Source of the DNA: Paenibacillus ihumii
Lineage (GTDB): Bacteria; Bacillota; Bacilli; Paenibacillales; Paenibacillaceae
Length of the DNA: 64,000 bases
Direction of reading: 5' to 3'
NCBI RefSeq assembly: GCF_001403875.1
Contig: NZ_LN884297.1
Location: 124,001 to 188,000, forward strand
A program made the position numbers and the translations under genes. Shown in pieces: positions 26,689 to 36,000 of the stretch (position 1 is its first letter; each line of letters begins with the position of its first letter). The notes below the pieces were generated by a model. The model ran no database searches. It was not told the DNA's origin and saw only the letters and a program-made list of their open reading frames with translations.

Positions 26689-28353
26689 TCAATTTCTGCG
26701 ATCAGCATCGTTCGGCCTGAGCATATATGGCCGTTTCTTCATCACCTTCAAAGGGGCGCGAATGAGAATGTCCTTCCAATCAATGATTCTATATGGAATC
26801 AGGGGATTTAGATAAGGGACGCCAAAGCTTTTCAACCTGACCAGGTGGCAGCAAATCAGGAGGAAGAACATAATGACCCCATAAATCCCCAATGCGCCGG
26901 CGATAAGCATTGCAGCAAAACGGAGAATACGCAGCGTAATCCCCGCGCTGTATACCGGGATTGTGAAGGAAGATATCGCCGTTACCGCTACGACTATAAC
27001 GAGAAACGGGCTGACGATTCCCGCATTCACGGCAGCATCGCCGATAATCAAGCCGCCTACGATCCCCATGGCAGGACCAATGGGCTTAGGCAGCCTAATG
27101 CCAGCCTCCCGGAGTATCTCAATGGAGATTTCCATAATGAGCGCTTCAATAATTGAAGGAAAAGGCACCCCTTGCCTGGTTTCAATAATGGAGAGCGCCA
27201 GTTTGGTCGGGATCAGCCCGGGATGGAACGAAATAAATGAAATGTACAGCGCTGGCGCGAGCAGAGCTAGCATCGCCGCTAAAAAACGCAGAATACGAAC
27301 GAAGGAGCCTGGAATCCACCGCTCGTAATAATCCTCTGGAGATTGCAGCAGCATGCTGAAGGTAGTTGGCAGGATGAGGGCGAACGGCGTGCCGTCAAGA
27401 AGAATAGCCACTCTCCCCTCCAGCAGGGAAGCAATCACCCTGTCCGGCCTTTCGGTATTTTGCAGCTGCGGAAAGGGACTTAATATGTTATCCTCAATCA
27501 ACTGCTCGATGTAACCCGATTCAAGCGGATCATCAATATCTATTCTCTGAATCCGCGAATGAACCTCGTCAACCAAGCGCGGATCGGCAATATCCTGCAT
27601 GTAAGCCACGATCATATTCTTCTTAACACGATTGCCCACTTCGAATTGGCTCATAATCAGGCTCTCGTTCTGCCCCTGCATCCGGAGCAACCCCATATTA
27701 TCCTCAAGCTTTTCCGTAAAACCAATGCGTGGACCGCGCAATAGTGCTTCTGACAATGGCTCTTCGACATTCCTGACCTTTCCTTGGGCCGCGCCTATGA
27801 GAAATACTCCTTGTATCCCTTCAACGAGCAGGGCGGTTTGACCGATCAGAACGCTCCGCGTAAGCTCTTGCAGCTTCGATGTCTCATTGAGCTTGGAAAC
27901 GGGAAGCAGCCGATTCGCGATATACTTTTGCAAGGAATCACTCGAACGCAGGGCGGTTTCCTGATCTGTATCCGGAATTCCATGGATCATTAAGGGCGTT
28001 ATTAGATGGGTATCTATAATATCGACATCCGACAGTCCGTCAACATAGACGATGGCTGCCCGATTTTCCGTCCCCCTGATCGTAAATTCCCTGACTCGAA
28101 CATCCGCGTTATAACCGATAGCAGCCCGCACGGAGGACAAATCAGTATCATATCGTCCGGTCAATGGACCTGACTCGGAACTGTCTTCTTTGATGGGCGG
28201 GGAAGCTTGATTGGGGTGAAGTGCATAGCCTGAAATAATTGCTTTTCGTATCCATCCGAAGAGAGCCATCAGCAGAAGCGGAATGACTACGAGCAGCAAA
28301 GCTTGAACAAGAATGGTCCACTTCGGTATGTAGGATAGAATTACTGACCACAT
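26689..28353 (-). CDS. Spore germination receptor subunit A (GerAA family)
   Basis: A 554-residue GerA-family protein. ATG 28353 is chosen with GGGGTGTGA upstream. The family core has a cytoplasmic region (FTIRGTENRAAIVYVDGLSD, KVRNVEEPLSEALLRGPRIGFTEKLEDN) and four or five C-terminal helices (PTTFSMLLQSPEDYYERW, GIRLPKPIGPAMGIVGGLIIGDAAVNAG). Unlike most GerAA proteins it starts with an extra hydrophobic segment (about residues 10-35) before the soluble region, so its N-terminus may be on the other side of the membrane. First gene of the receptor operon. Confidence 0.87.
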   Translation of the reverse strand: MWSVILSYIPKWTILVQALLLVVIPLLLMALFGWIRKAIISGYALHPNQASPPIKEDSSESGPLTGRYDTDLSSVRAAIGYNADVRVREFTIRGTENRAAIVYVDGLSDVDIIDTHLITPLMIHGIPDTDQETALRSSDSLQKYIANRLLPVSKLNETSKLQELTRSVLIGQTALLVEGIQGVFLIGAAQGKVRNVEEPLSEALLRGPRIGFTEKLEDNMGLLRMQGQNESLIMSQFEVGNRVKKNMIVAYMQDIADPRLVDEVHSRIQRIDIDDPLESGYIEQLIEDNILSPFPQLQNTERPDRVIASLLEGRVAILLDGTPFALILPTTFSMLLQSPEDYYERWIPGSFVRILRFLAAMLALLAPALYISFISFHPGLIPTKLALSIIETRQGVPFPSIIEALIMEISIEILREAGIRLPKPIGPAMGIVGGLIIGDAAVNAGIVSPFLVIVVAVTAISSFTIPVYSAGITLRILRFAAMLIAGALGIYGVIMFFLLICCHLVRLKSFGVPYLNPLIPYRIIDWKDILIRAPLKVMKKRPYMLRPNDADRRN

Positions 28354-28457
28354 CAAATATCACACCCCATGTTTTCCAGTCTCAGGCATGTACACATCTT
28401 TCTGGTATATTGTTACCCTGCATGCTCCTACAAATTCCTATATACGCAAAACAAACA

Positions 28458-28466
28458 TGGTATAAT
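28458..28466 (+). promoter_or_regulatory. Extended -10 promoter of the AEC transporter gene
   Basis: TGGTATAAT gives a TGn extension and a perfect -10 hexamer (28461-28466). The -35 region is poor, as is usual for extended -10 promoters. Confidence 0.5.
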
Positions 28467-28511
28467 AACTAGCAGCCTGTAAATCGGGGATTTTTATCAT
28501 TTAGAAAGAAG

Positions 28512-29447
28512 ATGGACATCAAGATGGTAATCGAAATCGTTATGGACGTAGTTCTGCCCATTTTTGTGCTCATTGGGCTTGGCGCGCTTATGCATCGCGC
28601 TTTTCAGCTCAATTTGTATACATTGGCGAAGATCAATTTTTATTACATCACTCCTGCCGTTGTATTCCTAAGTATGTATCGGTCGAAAATGTCGCCCTCA
28701 TTGCTCGGAAGCGTAACTTTATTTTATGCGTTATATGTTGCGCTCCTCTATATGGTAAGCTCTATCGTCAGCTGGAGGAGGAAATTCAATCCTGGGATGA
28801 AAGCGGCTTTTACGAACAGCCTTATTCTCGATAATTCGGGAAACTACGGACTCCCCATAAATCAGCTTGCATTCAAGGGGGATCCGCTGGCTTCTTCCAT
28901 TCAAGCATTGGTGATGACCTTTCAGAGTCTCGTGACCTTCACCTATGGGGTCATCTCGGTTCAGCGCGCCAAGTCGGGAGGAACGCTAAAAGCTGCATTA
29001 ATCGGGTTTCTAAAAATGCCGGTTCCGTACGCTCTGGTGCTTGGCCTTGTTTTTCACGTCTTTCACTGGCCGCTGCCCGAATTCGCGGCCAAGCCGCTGG
29101 ACTATATCGCGGACTCCATGGTCAGCATCGCTTTATTGACGCTGGGCGCGCAAATCATTCAATATCCGCTGCGCCTTGACCGGATGGATGTATATATCAG
29201 CGTTTTCTTACGCTTGCTGATCGGTCCGGCTATTGGACTGCTGCTTATTTTCGCGCTTGGACTCAAAGGCATACCTGCCCAGGCGCTGCTTATTGCTTCC
29301 GGCATGCCCACAGGCGTTAACAGCACCATACTGGCTGAAGAATATGATAATGAACCGGACTTCGCCTCCCAGACCGTGCTTATTTCCACGATTCTGAACG
29401 TGATCACTGTGACGGCCTTGGTCTCGTTATCCAAATTCATAGGTTAA
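28512..29447 (+). CDS. AEC-family transporter (auxin efflux carrier-like)
   Basis: A 311-residue membrane protein with about ten helices in two inverted halves. The start (VVLPIFVLIGLGALMHRAF), the central N-x-G-N-Y-G-L-P motif (LILDNSGNYGLPINQLAF) and the C-terminal ASGMPTGVNSTILAEEYDNEPDFAS motif identify the family. Bacterial members export or import malate, other organic acids or related metabolites. The exact start (28512 or 28524) is uncertain. A single-gene unit between a promoter and terminator, divergent from the ger operon. Confidence 0.85.
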   Translation: MDIKMVIEIVMDVVLPIFVLIGLGALMHRAFQLNLYTLAKINFYYITPAVVFLSMYRSKMSPSLLGSVTLFYALYVALLYMVSSIVSWRRKFNPGMKAAFTNSLILDNSGNYGLPINQLAFKGDPLASSIQALVMTFQSLVTFTYGVISVQRAKSGGTLKAALIGFLKMPVPYALVLGLVFHVFHWPLPEFAAKPLDYIADSMVSIALLTLGAQIIQYPLRLDRMDVYISVFLRLLIGPAIGLLLIFALGLKGIPAQALLIASGMPTGVNSTILAEEYDNEPDFASQTVLISTILNVITVTALVSLSKFIG

Positions 29448-29476
29448 TTCCCTTGCTGACCAATACCGCTAAATAA

Positions 29477-29516
29477 AAAGGCATCTCCTAAGCTTGAAGC
29501 TTACGGGATGCCTTTC
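29477..29516 (+). terminator. Terminator of the AEC gene
   Basis: AAAGGCATC (29477-29485) pairs with GATGCCTTT (29507-29515), with AGCTT/AAGCT inside and a short T run after it. Confidence 0.8.
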
Positions 29517-29553
29517 TTGGTTGTTCCTGCAGTACTGCGGCCCACTGGTTATT

Positions 29554-29592
29554 AAAAACACCATGAGCATGCACCTATGCCCATGGTGTTAC
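29554..29592 (-). terminator. Terminator of the FMN reductase gene
   Basis: On the minus strand AACACCATG (29590-29582) pairs with CATGGTGTT (29565-29557), with GCAT/ATGC inside, and is followed by TTTTA. Confidence 0.75.
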
Positions 29593-29594
29593 CA

Positions 29595-30134
29595 TTACTT
29601 ACGGATTGTTTTTAATGCTGTGGACCAAGGAATCAGCTGGTCAAGCATTTGATTTACCGAATCTCTCTGCACATCCTTAGGCTTAAAGACCGAACCATTC
29701 TCGAAATCCGTGAACAAGGACAAGGCCGGATGTACACGGACGTCAGCCACTAACAGCTCGCCTAAAATTCCCCGCAAATGCTCTGCCGCACGGGCGCCGC
29801 CCACCGAACCGTATGATACGATTCCGGCAGCCTTGTTGTTCCACTCATCACGCAGGTAGTCGAGAGCATTTTTCAGTGCGCCTGTAATGGAATGGTTATA
29901 TTCTTGCGCGATAAATACAAATCCATCGCAGCCGCTAATTTTGGCGGACCAGGCAGCTGCTCCGGAAGCATCAGCGCCAGGCTCCCCTAACAATGGCAGT
30001 TTAAATTCCGCGATGTCAATGATTTCATATTCAGCATCCTTGCGCTGATCCGCGATTTCTTTCACCCATGCGCCAACCTGCGGACTTACGCGGCCTTCAC
30101 GTGTACTGCCTAAAATAATCCCGATTTTCAACAT
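29595..30134 (-). CDS. NADPH-dependent FMN reductase (flavodoxin-like)
   Basis: A 179-residue flavoprotein of the NADPH-dependent FMN reductase family. AGGAGGAAAAG precedes ATG 30134. GSTREGRVS near the N-terminus is the phosphate-binding loop, EYNHSITGALKNALDYLRDEW is the conserved flavin-contacting segment, and GSVGGARAAEHLR follows. Relatives reduce flavins, azo dyes, quinones or chromate; the physiological substrate is unknown. Single-gene unit with its own terminator. Confidence 0.85.
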   Translation of the reverse strand: MLKIGIILGSTREGRVSPQVGAWVKEIADQRKDAEYEIIDIAEFKLPLLGEPGADASGAAAWSAKISGCDGFVFIAQEYNHSITGALKNALDYLRDEWNNKAAGIVSYGSVGGARAAEHLRGILGELLVADVRVHPALSLFTDFENGSVFKPKDVQRDSVNQMLDQLIPWSTALKTIRK

Positions 30135-30416
30135 TTCTTTTCCTCCTATTTGTTTTCTTCTATATTTATCCCGAAATAATCATTTAATAATACCTTGACT
30201 CAACCATTAAAATTCATGCAAGCCATGCGTTGATTTTTATGCCCTTTTCAATCCCCACCCCTGTCCGAAGATACTGGAATTTCGCCAAATATCTTAATTT
30301 GAATTTTCTTAAATCCAAGGAATTTTACAAAAAAATATCTCAATGTAAACTATCTTGAATTTAAAATAAATTTAACATATTATCTGTGTCATTGTCAACA
30401 TTCTGCTTCTCAAAAA
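30135..30416. other. AT-rich intergenic region with TATCTT-type repeats
   Basis: No gene was seen. TATCTTGAATTTAAAATA (30351-30368) is close to a palindrome, and related TATCTTAATTTGAATTT (from 30290) and TATCTCAATGTAAA lie nearby. They recall, from memory, operators of MhqR-type MarR regulators of quinone-responsive reductases. The elements lie about 150-230 bases upstream of the FMN reductase, so the link is weak. Confidence 0.25.
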
Positions 30417-30447
30417 AGACACCCTAGAGTAAATTTCTAAGGTGTCT
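30417..30447 (-). terminator. Terminator of the GntR/ABC operon
   Basis: On the minus strand AGACACC (30447-30441) pairs with GGTGTCT (30423-30417), with TAGA/TCTA inside and TTTTTTG after it. It abuts the stop codon of the small membrane protein. Confidence 0.85.
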
Positions 30448-30729
30448 CTACTTCCGGGATAATTTCTCAATTATACGGATTAGGCCGTGCAGGGTCAAAA
30501 TCCCTATCCAAACCACCGTAACATAATTTAACTGTTCAGTATTGTACAATTGAAACTTGTCAAATAGCTGATGCAAGCTTGAAACGACCCGCTCGCCTGT
30601 TGAGTTTAATTTGAAGATCATCCAAATTTTCGACTCATCAAATACGATAAAAATAACTTGAAAACATACGAACAAAAGAAAATGCACAAGCCAACTAAAA
30701 CGCCATTTTAAAGTTGTTTGTTCCTCCAT
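30448..30729 (-). CDS. Small two-helix membrane protein of the ABC operon
   Basis: A 93-residue protein. ATG 30729 is chosen because AAGGAGGCGAGGC lies directly upstream; a longer frame begins at 30747 over that site. It has two hydrophobic segments (FSWLVHFLLFVCFQVIFIVF and LNYVTVVWIGILTLHGLIRII) separated by about 35 polar residues. It resembles '2TM-domain' proteins found beside bacitracin-type ABC transporters, but no function is known. It is the last gene of the operon. Confidence 0.6.
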   Translation of the reverse strand: MEEQTTLKWRFSWLVHFLLFVCFQVIFIVFDESKIWMIFKLNSTGERVVSSLHQLFDKFQLYNTEQLNYVTVVWIGILTLHGLIRIIEKLSRK

Positions 30730-30757
30730 GCCTCGCCTCCTTAACACAATCTTCGCA

Positions 30758-31375
30758 TTATAAAATCCCTCTATTCTTGTAAATTTTAATGGACAGCCTC
30801 CAGGACAACATATATAAACATAGGGCTATCACGAAACCGAAGCCAAATAGCTTCCCATCGCTCAATGCTTGAGGAATAATGAGTGTATCGGACAGGTACA
30901 GATACAGATAATAGAATGAATATGCCCCTGCAATGACAAGCAGAATATACAATATGAGCAATACAAAAATAACACTCCGCTGGGAAAGCCAATAAAAAAT
31001 AGGGAAGCATAATGCCCCGGAGAGCATTATCAAAACCACACCGCCAACCAATTCTTTCCAAATTAATACATCCCATCCCCCATTGAGGATCGGCTCAATC
31101 ATCATGACTGTACTCATGCTGATAACCGTAACAACTAACAAACTCGAATATCGGGCACTAACAATTTCACTTCGGGTAAAGGGCATTGCATTCCACAGCT
31201 TATGTCCATTTGCCTGCTCATCCGCAAAGAATGCATTCATCGTTATAATGGCGCTCATTAAAGCGATAATAAATATGGCATCTTTATCTAGAAGCATAAA
31301 GAAAAGAAGCATCGCCAAATACAAGAGCCATTGAAACTTATGGATGGCTATATCTTTTTTAATTAATTGAAGCAT
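30758..31375 (-). CDS. ABC-2-type transporter permease
   Basis: A 205-residue integral membrane protein with six hydrophobic segments and no ATPase motif. ATG 31375 is chosen: GGGGAGG lies eight bases upstream and the frame before it overlaps the ATPase gene. FADEQANGHKLWNAMPFTRSEIVSARY is typical of ABC-2 permeases of the YtrC/bacitracin-export kind. It overlaps the ATPase gene by 17 bases, so the two are translationally coupled and probably form one transporter. Export or antibiotic-stress sensing is likely; the substrate is unknown. Confidence 0.75.
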   Translation of the reverse strand: MLQLIKKDIAIHKFQWLLYLAMLLFFMLLDKDAIFIIALMSAIITMNAFFADEQANGHKLWNAMPFTRSEIVSARYSSLLVVTVISMSTVMMIEPILNGGWDVLIWKELVGGVVLIMLSGALCFPIFYWLSQRSVIFVLLILYILLVIAGAYSFYYLYLYLSDTLIIPQALSDGKLFGFGFVIALCLYMLSWRLSIKIYKNRGIL

Positions 31376-32234
31376 CAGCTTTACCTCCCCGAGAATAATA
31401 CATGATTTCTTCCAGACTCGCTTTCTCAATAATTACTTCATTCCCAAACAGCGCTTGAACTGCTTTATAGTCTGAGGTCAAAGCTTCAAATCCGCTATCT
31501 GTCCGTGTAATAGAGAGAAAATATTGCTCCGTATCACCATCAAGCAATTCCACCTTGCCACGAACGATGGCATATTTCTCTTCGATTTCATGCAGCTCTT
31601 TCGAGAATACGATCTGTCCCTTTTGCATAAAGGTGATGTAGTCGGCTAAGGATGATAAATCACTCATAATATGAGTCGACAAGAGTATCGTCTTCTCCTC
31701 ATTCAACATAACCTCATGCAGGAGCTGCATGAATTCCCTGCGAAAGATAGGATCTAGGTTAGCTGTCGGCTCATCCATAATTAGGAGATCAGCATGATGC
31801 GATAACGCAAATGCGAGAGAGACTTTCATTTTCATGCCATCTGAAAAAGACTTTATTTTATTCCGGAGAGGAAGCTCAAACCGATCGCAATATTGATGAA
31901 ACAACCGATCATCCCATTGCCGATAGCAAGGTGCAATCAGCTTTTTCATATCAGACAAGTCCAATTCTTTGTATAAAGTGGCATCATTAAAAACGAACCC
32001 GATTCTTTCCTTGATTTTCTTTTCATTCTCTTTGTAGTTCATTCCCAGTACACGAATCTCACCCGAATCAGGCTGAAGCAGGTTCATCATCATTTTGATC
32101 AGCGTCGACTTCCCGGCTCCATTCCCGCCAATAAACCCGGTCACAAACCCTTTTTTGACTTTCAGTGACAAATCCGTGATACTAAAGCTTCCGAATGATT
32201 TATGTACATTCCGTAGTTCAATCGCATGTTCCAT
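31359..32234 (-). CDS. ABC transporter ATP-binding protein (YtrB/BcrA-like)
   Basis: A 291-residue ATPase. ATG 32234 is preferred because GGGGAGAG (32248-32241) lies six bases upstream, whereas the ATG at 32240 touches it. Walker A GGNGAGKST, the signature (FSDGMKMK, a variant of LSGGQ), Walker B LLIMDEPTANLDP and the H-loop histidine in LLSTHIM are all present. The C-terminal ~70 residues form the extension usual for BcrA/YtrB exporters. It follows the GntR gene almost without gap. Confidence 0.88.
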   Translation of the reverse strand: MEHAIELRNVHKSFGSFSITDLSLKVKKGFVTGFIGGNGAGKSTLIKMMMNLLQPDSGEIRVLGMNYKENEKKIKERIGFVFNDATLYKELDLSDMKKLIAPCYRQWDDRLFHQYCDRFELPLRNKIKSFSDGMKMKVSLAFALSHHADLLIMDEPTANLDPIFRREFMQLLHEVMLNEEKTILLSTHIMSDLSSLADYITFMQKGQIVFSKELHEIEEKYAIVRGKVELLDGDTEQYFLSITRTDSGFEALTSDYKAVQALFGNEVIIEKASLEEIMYYSRGGKADASIN

Positions 32235-32236
32235 CT

Positions 32237-32611
32237 TCATCTCTCCCCATACAAAATAGTTATCCAGTCTTTAATGTCTTGCAGCGACAATCCAACCTCT
32301 TTACTATTGGCTATTACTTCTACCAGCTTTTCTTCGATTGTCGTCAGCTTCTTTTCTCTAATCACATCCGCATTCTGCTCTGCGATATAGGAGCCTTTTC
32401 CTACAATCGAATAAATGAATCCTTCTTTTTCTAACTCTTCATAGGCACGCTTTGTCGTAATGACGCTAATATGCAAATCCATTGCCAATTGACGCATCGA
32501 AGGAAGGGCGTCCCCTTCAACCAGTTCCCCCGATAGCACTTTTTCTTTAATCTGATTTTTGATTTGAATATAAATCGCCTCTTTGGAACTATTAGAAATC
32601 AATATTTGCAT
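32237..32611 (-). CDS. GntR-family regulator (YtrA subfamily)
   Basis: A 124-residue regulator with the N-terminal winged helix (PSMRQLAMDLHISVITTKRAYEELEKEGFIYSIVGKGSYI) and a short C-terminal helical tail, the layout of the YtrA subfamily. GCAGGAGGAG precedes ATG 32611. Members repress their own operon, which typically encodes an ABC transporter induced by cell-wall antibiotics. The first gene of a four-gene operon (gntR, ATPase, permease, small membrane protein); repeated TGTATA half-sites overlap its promoter. Confidence 0.85.
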   Translation of the reverse strand: MQILISNSSKEAIYIQIKNQIKEKVLSGELVEGDALPSMRQLAMDLHISVITTKRAYEELEKEGFIYSIVGKGSYIAEQNADVIREKKLTTIEEKLVEVIANSKEVGLSLQDIKDWITILYGER

Positions 32612-32649
32612 TTTTTGCTCCTCCTGCAGCTGACGATTTTTATATATAC

Positions 32650-32678
32650 ATTATATACAATATACACAAAGTACACAA
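32650..32678 (-). promoter_or_regulatory. Sigma-A promoter of the GntR/ABC operon with overlapping TGTATA half-sites
   Basis: On the minus strand TTGTGT (32678-32673) and TATAAT (32655-32650) are exactly 17 bases apart. The spacer and flanks (32640-32680) contain several TGTATA/TATACA units that could be the GntR operator. Confidence 0.7.
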
Positions 32679-32798
32679 TAAAATTTTCAGAACTAATCTG
32701 ACGAACGATCTCACTGGCCAATACAACGCTACCAAACAATCTTGATTATTTACCAATATACTCGCCAAAAATAGCCCCCGGGAGTCCGACGAAGACAT

Positions 32799-32820
32799 GA
32801 AAAAAGCACCCGAAGGTGCT
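32799..32820 (-). terminator. Isolated minus-strand terminator
   Basis: AGCACC (32820-32815 on the minus strand) pairs with GGTGCT (32810-32805) and a T run follows. No complete gene lies directly upstream; a second copy of this element with its flank occurs at 43561-43614 in the prophage segment. Confidence 0.65.
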
Positions 32821-32990
32821 AGCTAAGTTTATTATCCACAATTACTTCAAAACAGCGCATCATCCTGCTCGAAGAACTCATCAACTTAAGCGAGTTCGCT
32901 ATGCTCTATGAGCCATCATCGAGCTTTCGCCGAATATTACCCTTGAATGTAACGATATTCAATTGCCCGCTGCTCATCAGGAATAATAAT
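32821..32990. other. Gene-free stretch, possible remnant
   Basis: Between two minus-strand terminators lies about 170 bases with no intact gene. A 28-codon open frame on the minus strand ends in RCFEVIVDNKLS at 32819. It may be a leftover of a deleted, perhaps phage-derived, gene. Confidence 0.25.
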
Positions 32991-33021
32991 AAACCTCGCC
33001 CATTAGATACGAGCGAGGTTT
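32991..33021 (-). terminator. Terminator of the S-layer propeller gene
   Basis: On the minus strand AAACCTCGC (33021-33013) pairs with GCGAGGTTT (32999-32991), followed by an AT-rich run. Confidence 0.8.
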
Positions 33022-33032
33022 ACTACATGTAT

Positions 33033-36000
33033 TTACTTTTTCATTAAATTGAAAATCGCCTGAATGGCCTCCGCGCGTGAAAGCTCTCCTTTCGGAATGA
33101 ACTTATTGTTCCCGCGACCGCTTACTAAGCCAAGCTCATAGGCGGTGTTTACAGATTCCCTTGCCCATGAACTGATGTTGCCATGATCAGCAAACGATGC
33201 TTCTTCCTTCGCTTGTATCGCAGAAGCTTGCTTGAAGTTATACGCTCGAACGATCATAGCTGCCATTTCTTCTCGTGAGATGGTCTGATTCGGAGCAAAT
33301 GCTGTTTCAGTTCGCCCATTAACAATGTCTGCCTGATAAGCAGCAGCCACGGATGAAGCAAACCAGTCTCCCGCCGTGACATCCGCGAATGGACTTGCTC
33401 CTTCCGCATCCAGTCCCAGTACCCGAACGATAAGCGCAGCGAATTCCGCTCGGGTTATACTCTGATCCGGTGCAAATTGGGTGTCGCTGACTCCATTCGC
33501 GATTAGCATCGCTGACATAATCTTGATGGTTTGAGCGGCCCAATGATCTTCTCGTACATCAGCAAACGTTTTGTTATACTCCAACACAGCATATTTGTTA
33601 AAATGATGGATTTCCGCAGTCAGCCAATCGCCTTGAAGCTTTCCGCCAATGTAAGCCAACGTGCCATCATCAGATACATCGTAGATTGCCGTCAAATCGC
33701 GATTCGCATCTTCCCGGAATTTCATCGTTAATATAAGAGGTTCATCTAATACAACAAGCTCGTATTGTTTTCCATCACCGGTAAGAACCGAAAGGTTGAA
33801 CGTATATGCTTCCCCTGCTTTTTTAACATCTGCTTTATGGACTTCTTTAGCCCTCTTTACTATATCATTCATGTCCACATCAGTGATCTTCTCGTAGGAA
33901 AATATGATGTGCGCTCGAGCGAGCTCCTTTTCAGATACAAGCTGTTGCAGCTGCTTCAGCACTGCGGGGTTAATCTCAATCGCAAACTCATCACTTGCCA
34001 GCAGTATAGCGTCTTCACCAACAATCCCTGCCGCACTGGCTGGAAGCCATACGGATTTCTTGCCTTGGGCAATGTCCACCTGCACCTTGCCTTGTTGTTG
34101 ACCAGCCTTTAAGCTGTCCTCATTCACAATTTGCTTTTCTGGATCATCTGACTTGGTTGGTGCAGGCTTCCAAGGTGTAGATGGACGAACTGGTTGTTGA
34201 GGTTGTCCAGGTTGTCCAGGTTGTTCAGGCTGTTCAGGCTGTTCAGGTTGTTCAGGCTGTTCAGGCTGTTCAGGTTGTTCAGGTTGTTCAGGTTGTTCCG
34301 GCTGTTCCGACTCCTTCCAGATGATGACATAGTCAAGCGTTGATTTGCCATCCTTGGCCGTCACATGTATGCGTGTCTTCCCTTCAGCCTCGCGAGTATC
34401 CTCTATAACGACCGCAGCTTCAGCTTGCTTTGCTGTCGCTTGAACATCCGACGCATGTGGGGCAGAAACAGCATACTCCAGCACCCCAGGAGAGAAATCC
34501 TTCAGAGGCTCTCCATTGATTATGATCGCCGAAAGAGTCGCATCTGTTTCCGGTACCGCAATCACGGACATTGTTGTCCCTGCATTCGGCGCATAATAGA
34601 TGCTGCCGTCAATGCCGATGGCCATATCATTCATCAAGCCCTTATCGTCGATTACCTTATATTGCAATGTCTCAGGATCAATAACCATCAAAGTGCGAGA
34701 CAATGTCGTATACAGCATACCATCTGGACTCCAGGCGATTCGGTATGGCTTCCACTTGCTCGTATTATACAAGCTCGGACGAATCGTCTTGCTCTTCACA
34801 ATTTCTTTTGTGGCGACGTCCATCGCGAAGATCGTTCCATCTACGGCCCCCCAGAGATGTCCGTCTGGTCCGAAGGAAAGCTCGCCAATCATCCGAGGCG
34901 CTTCATCGATCCCCGGGATGTCGGGTGTGAATTCATCGATTTTCTTGCCATTTTTAACGTCCCATATGAACATCTTTGCAGCAGATTCGACCGGATCTTT
35001 ACCTAAGCCGCCCCAGACCGAAGTGCCGCCGTATAGATAGCCGTCTTTATAAGCCAAACCGATAATGCTTTGATTCTGAACCACTTGATCGTACTGCATC
35101 CATTGATCGGTTGCTTCATCATAAATCCCAAGCGATCCGCCTAATATTCCGTAGTCAGGAACGGTGCCTACAAAAAGCTTTCCATCCCCTGAAGTTAAAG
35201 CGAACGGGCGATCCTGGTAATTTTTAAACGGATACACCATTTCCGGATTCACATTCAACTGAACGTCCTTAGCTGGATCAAAGCGATACATGACGGCAGC
35301 AACATAGGTTCCGTAATATACGTGACCATTTAAAAACCCAATGCCCTCCGGTTGTGCAAACGAGGAAATATTCAATTCAACTTGTTCGGTAAACGGATTG
35401 TAGACGCTCATTCCCCGTTGATACCCACCTAAGTACAATCGACCGTCCTCTCCTGTGCTGAGAGCTTGAATCGCAACAGGCTGAGGGGCGATCTCCAGTT
35501 CAATAAACGACAGCCAGTGATCGGTTGGGTCGTATAAAATAAATTCGCCATACTGAGTGATGATCGCCAAAACGGTCTCCCCCGCTTTTGGACCGCTCGT
35601 CATTTCAATCCACTGCATATCCTTCACTCGAACTGTATCCGGCAGCGGAAAAGGCAGCTCAATCTGAGTCGACTGATTCGTGCTGAAATCATATTTGAAA
35701 AACTCTGTGCCGAACTTATAAAAGATGACATTAGGATCGACCGGATACGGTTCCGAGATCATGTTGCTATACTGGAATGTATGCTCAATCTCGTAGGTTT
35801 CTATATCCATGACAACCATATTGACCGTGCTCACCGATACAAGGAGCTTGCCATTAAGAACGAACACATCCGCAACCATTCCGCCTGCACTGCCTGTATA
35901 TCCTTCTATAGGGATTTCACTTTTCTCACCCGTCTCCCGATCGACTTTGAACAAGTGCAGGTAATCGGTGCCGAGCCCAACATAAATATACTTTTCATCT

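Noticed and set aside
32819..32905. 28-codon minus-strand frame ending RCFEVIVDNKLS
   Set aside because: Too short, with no start or ribosome site; kept only as a possible gene remnant.
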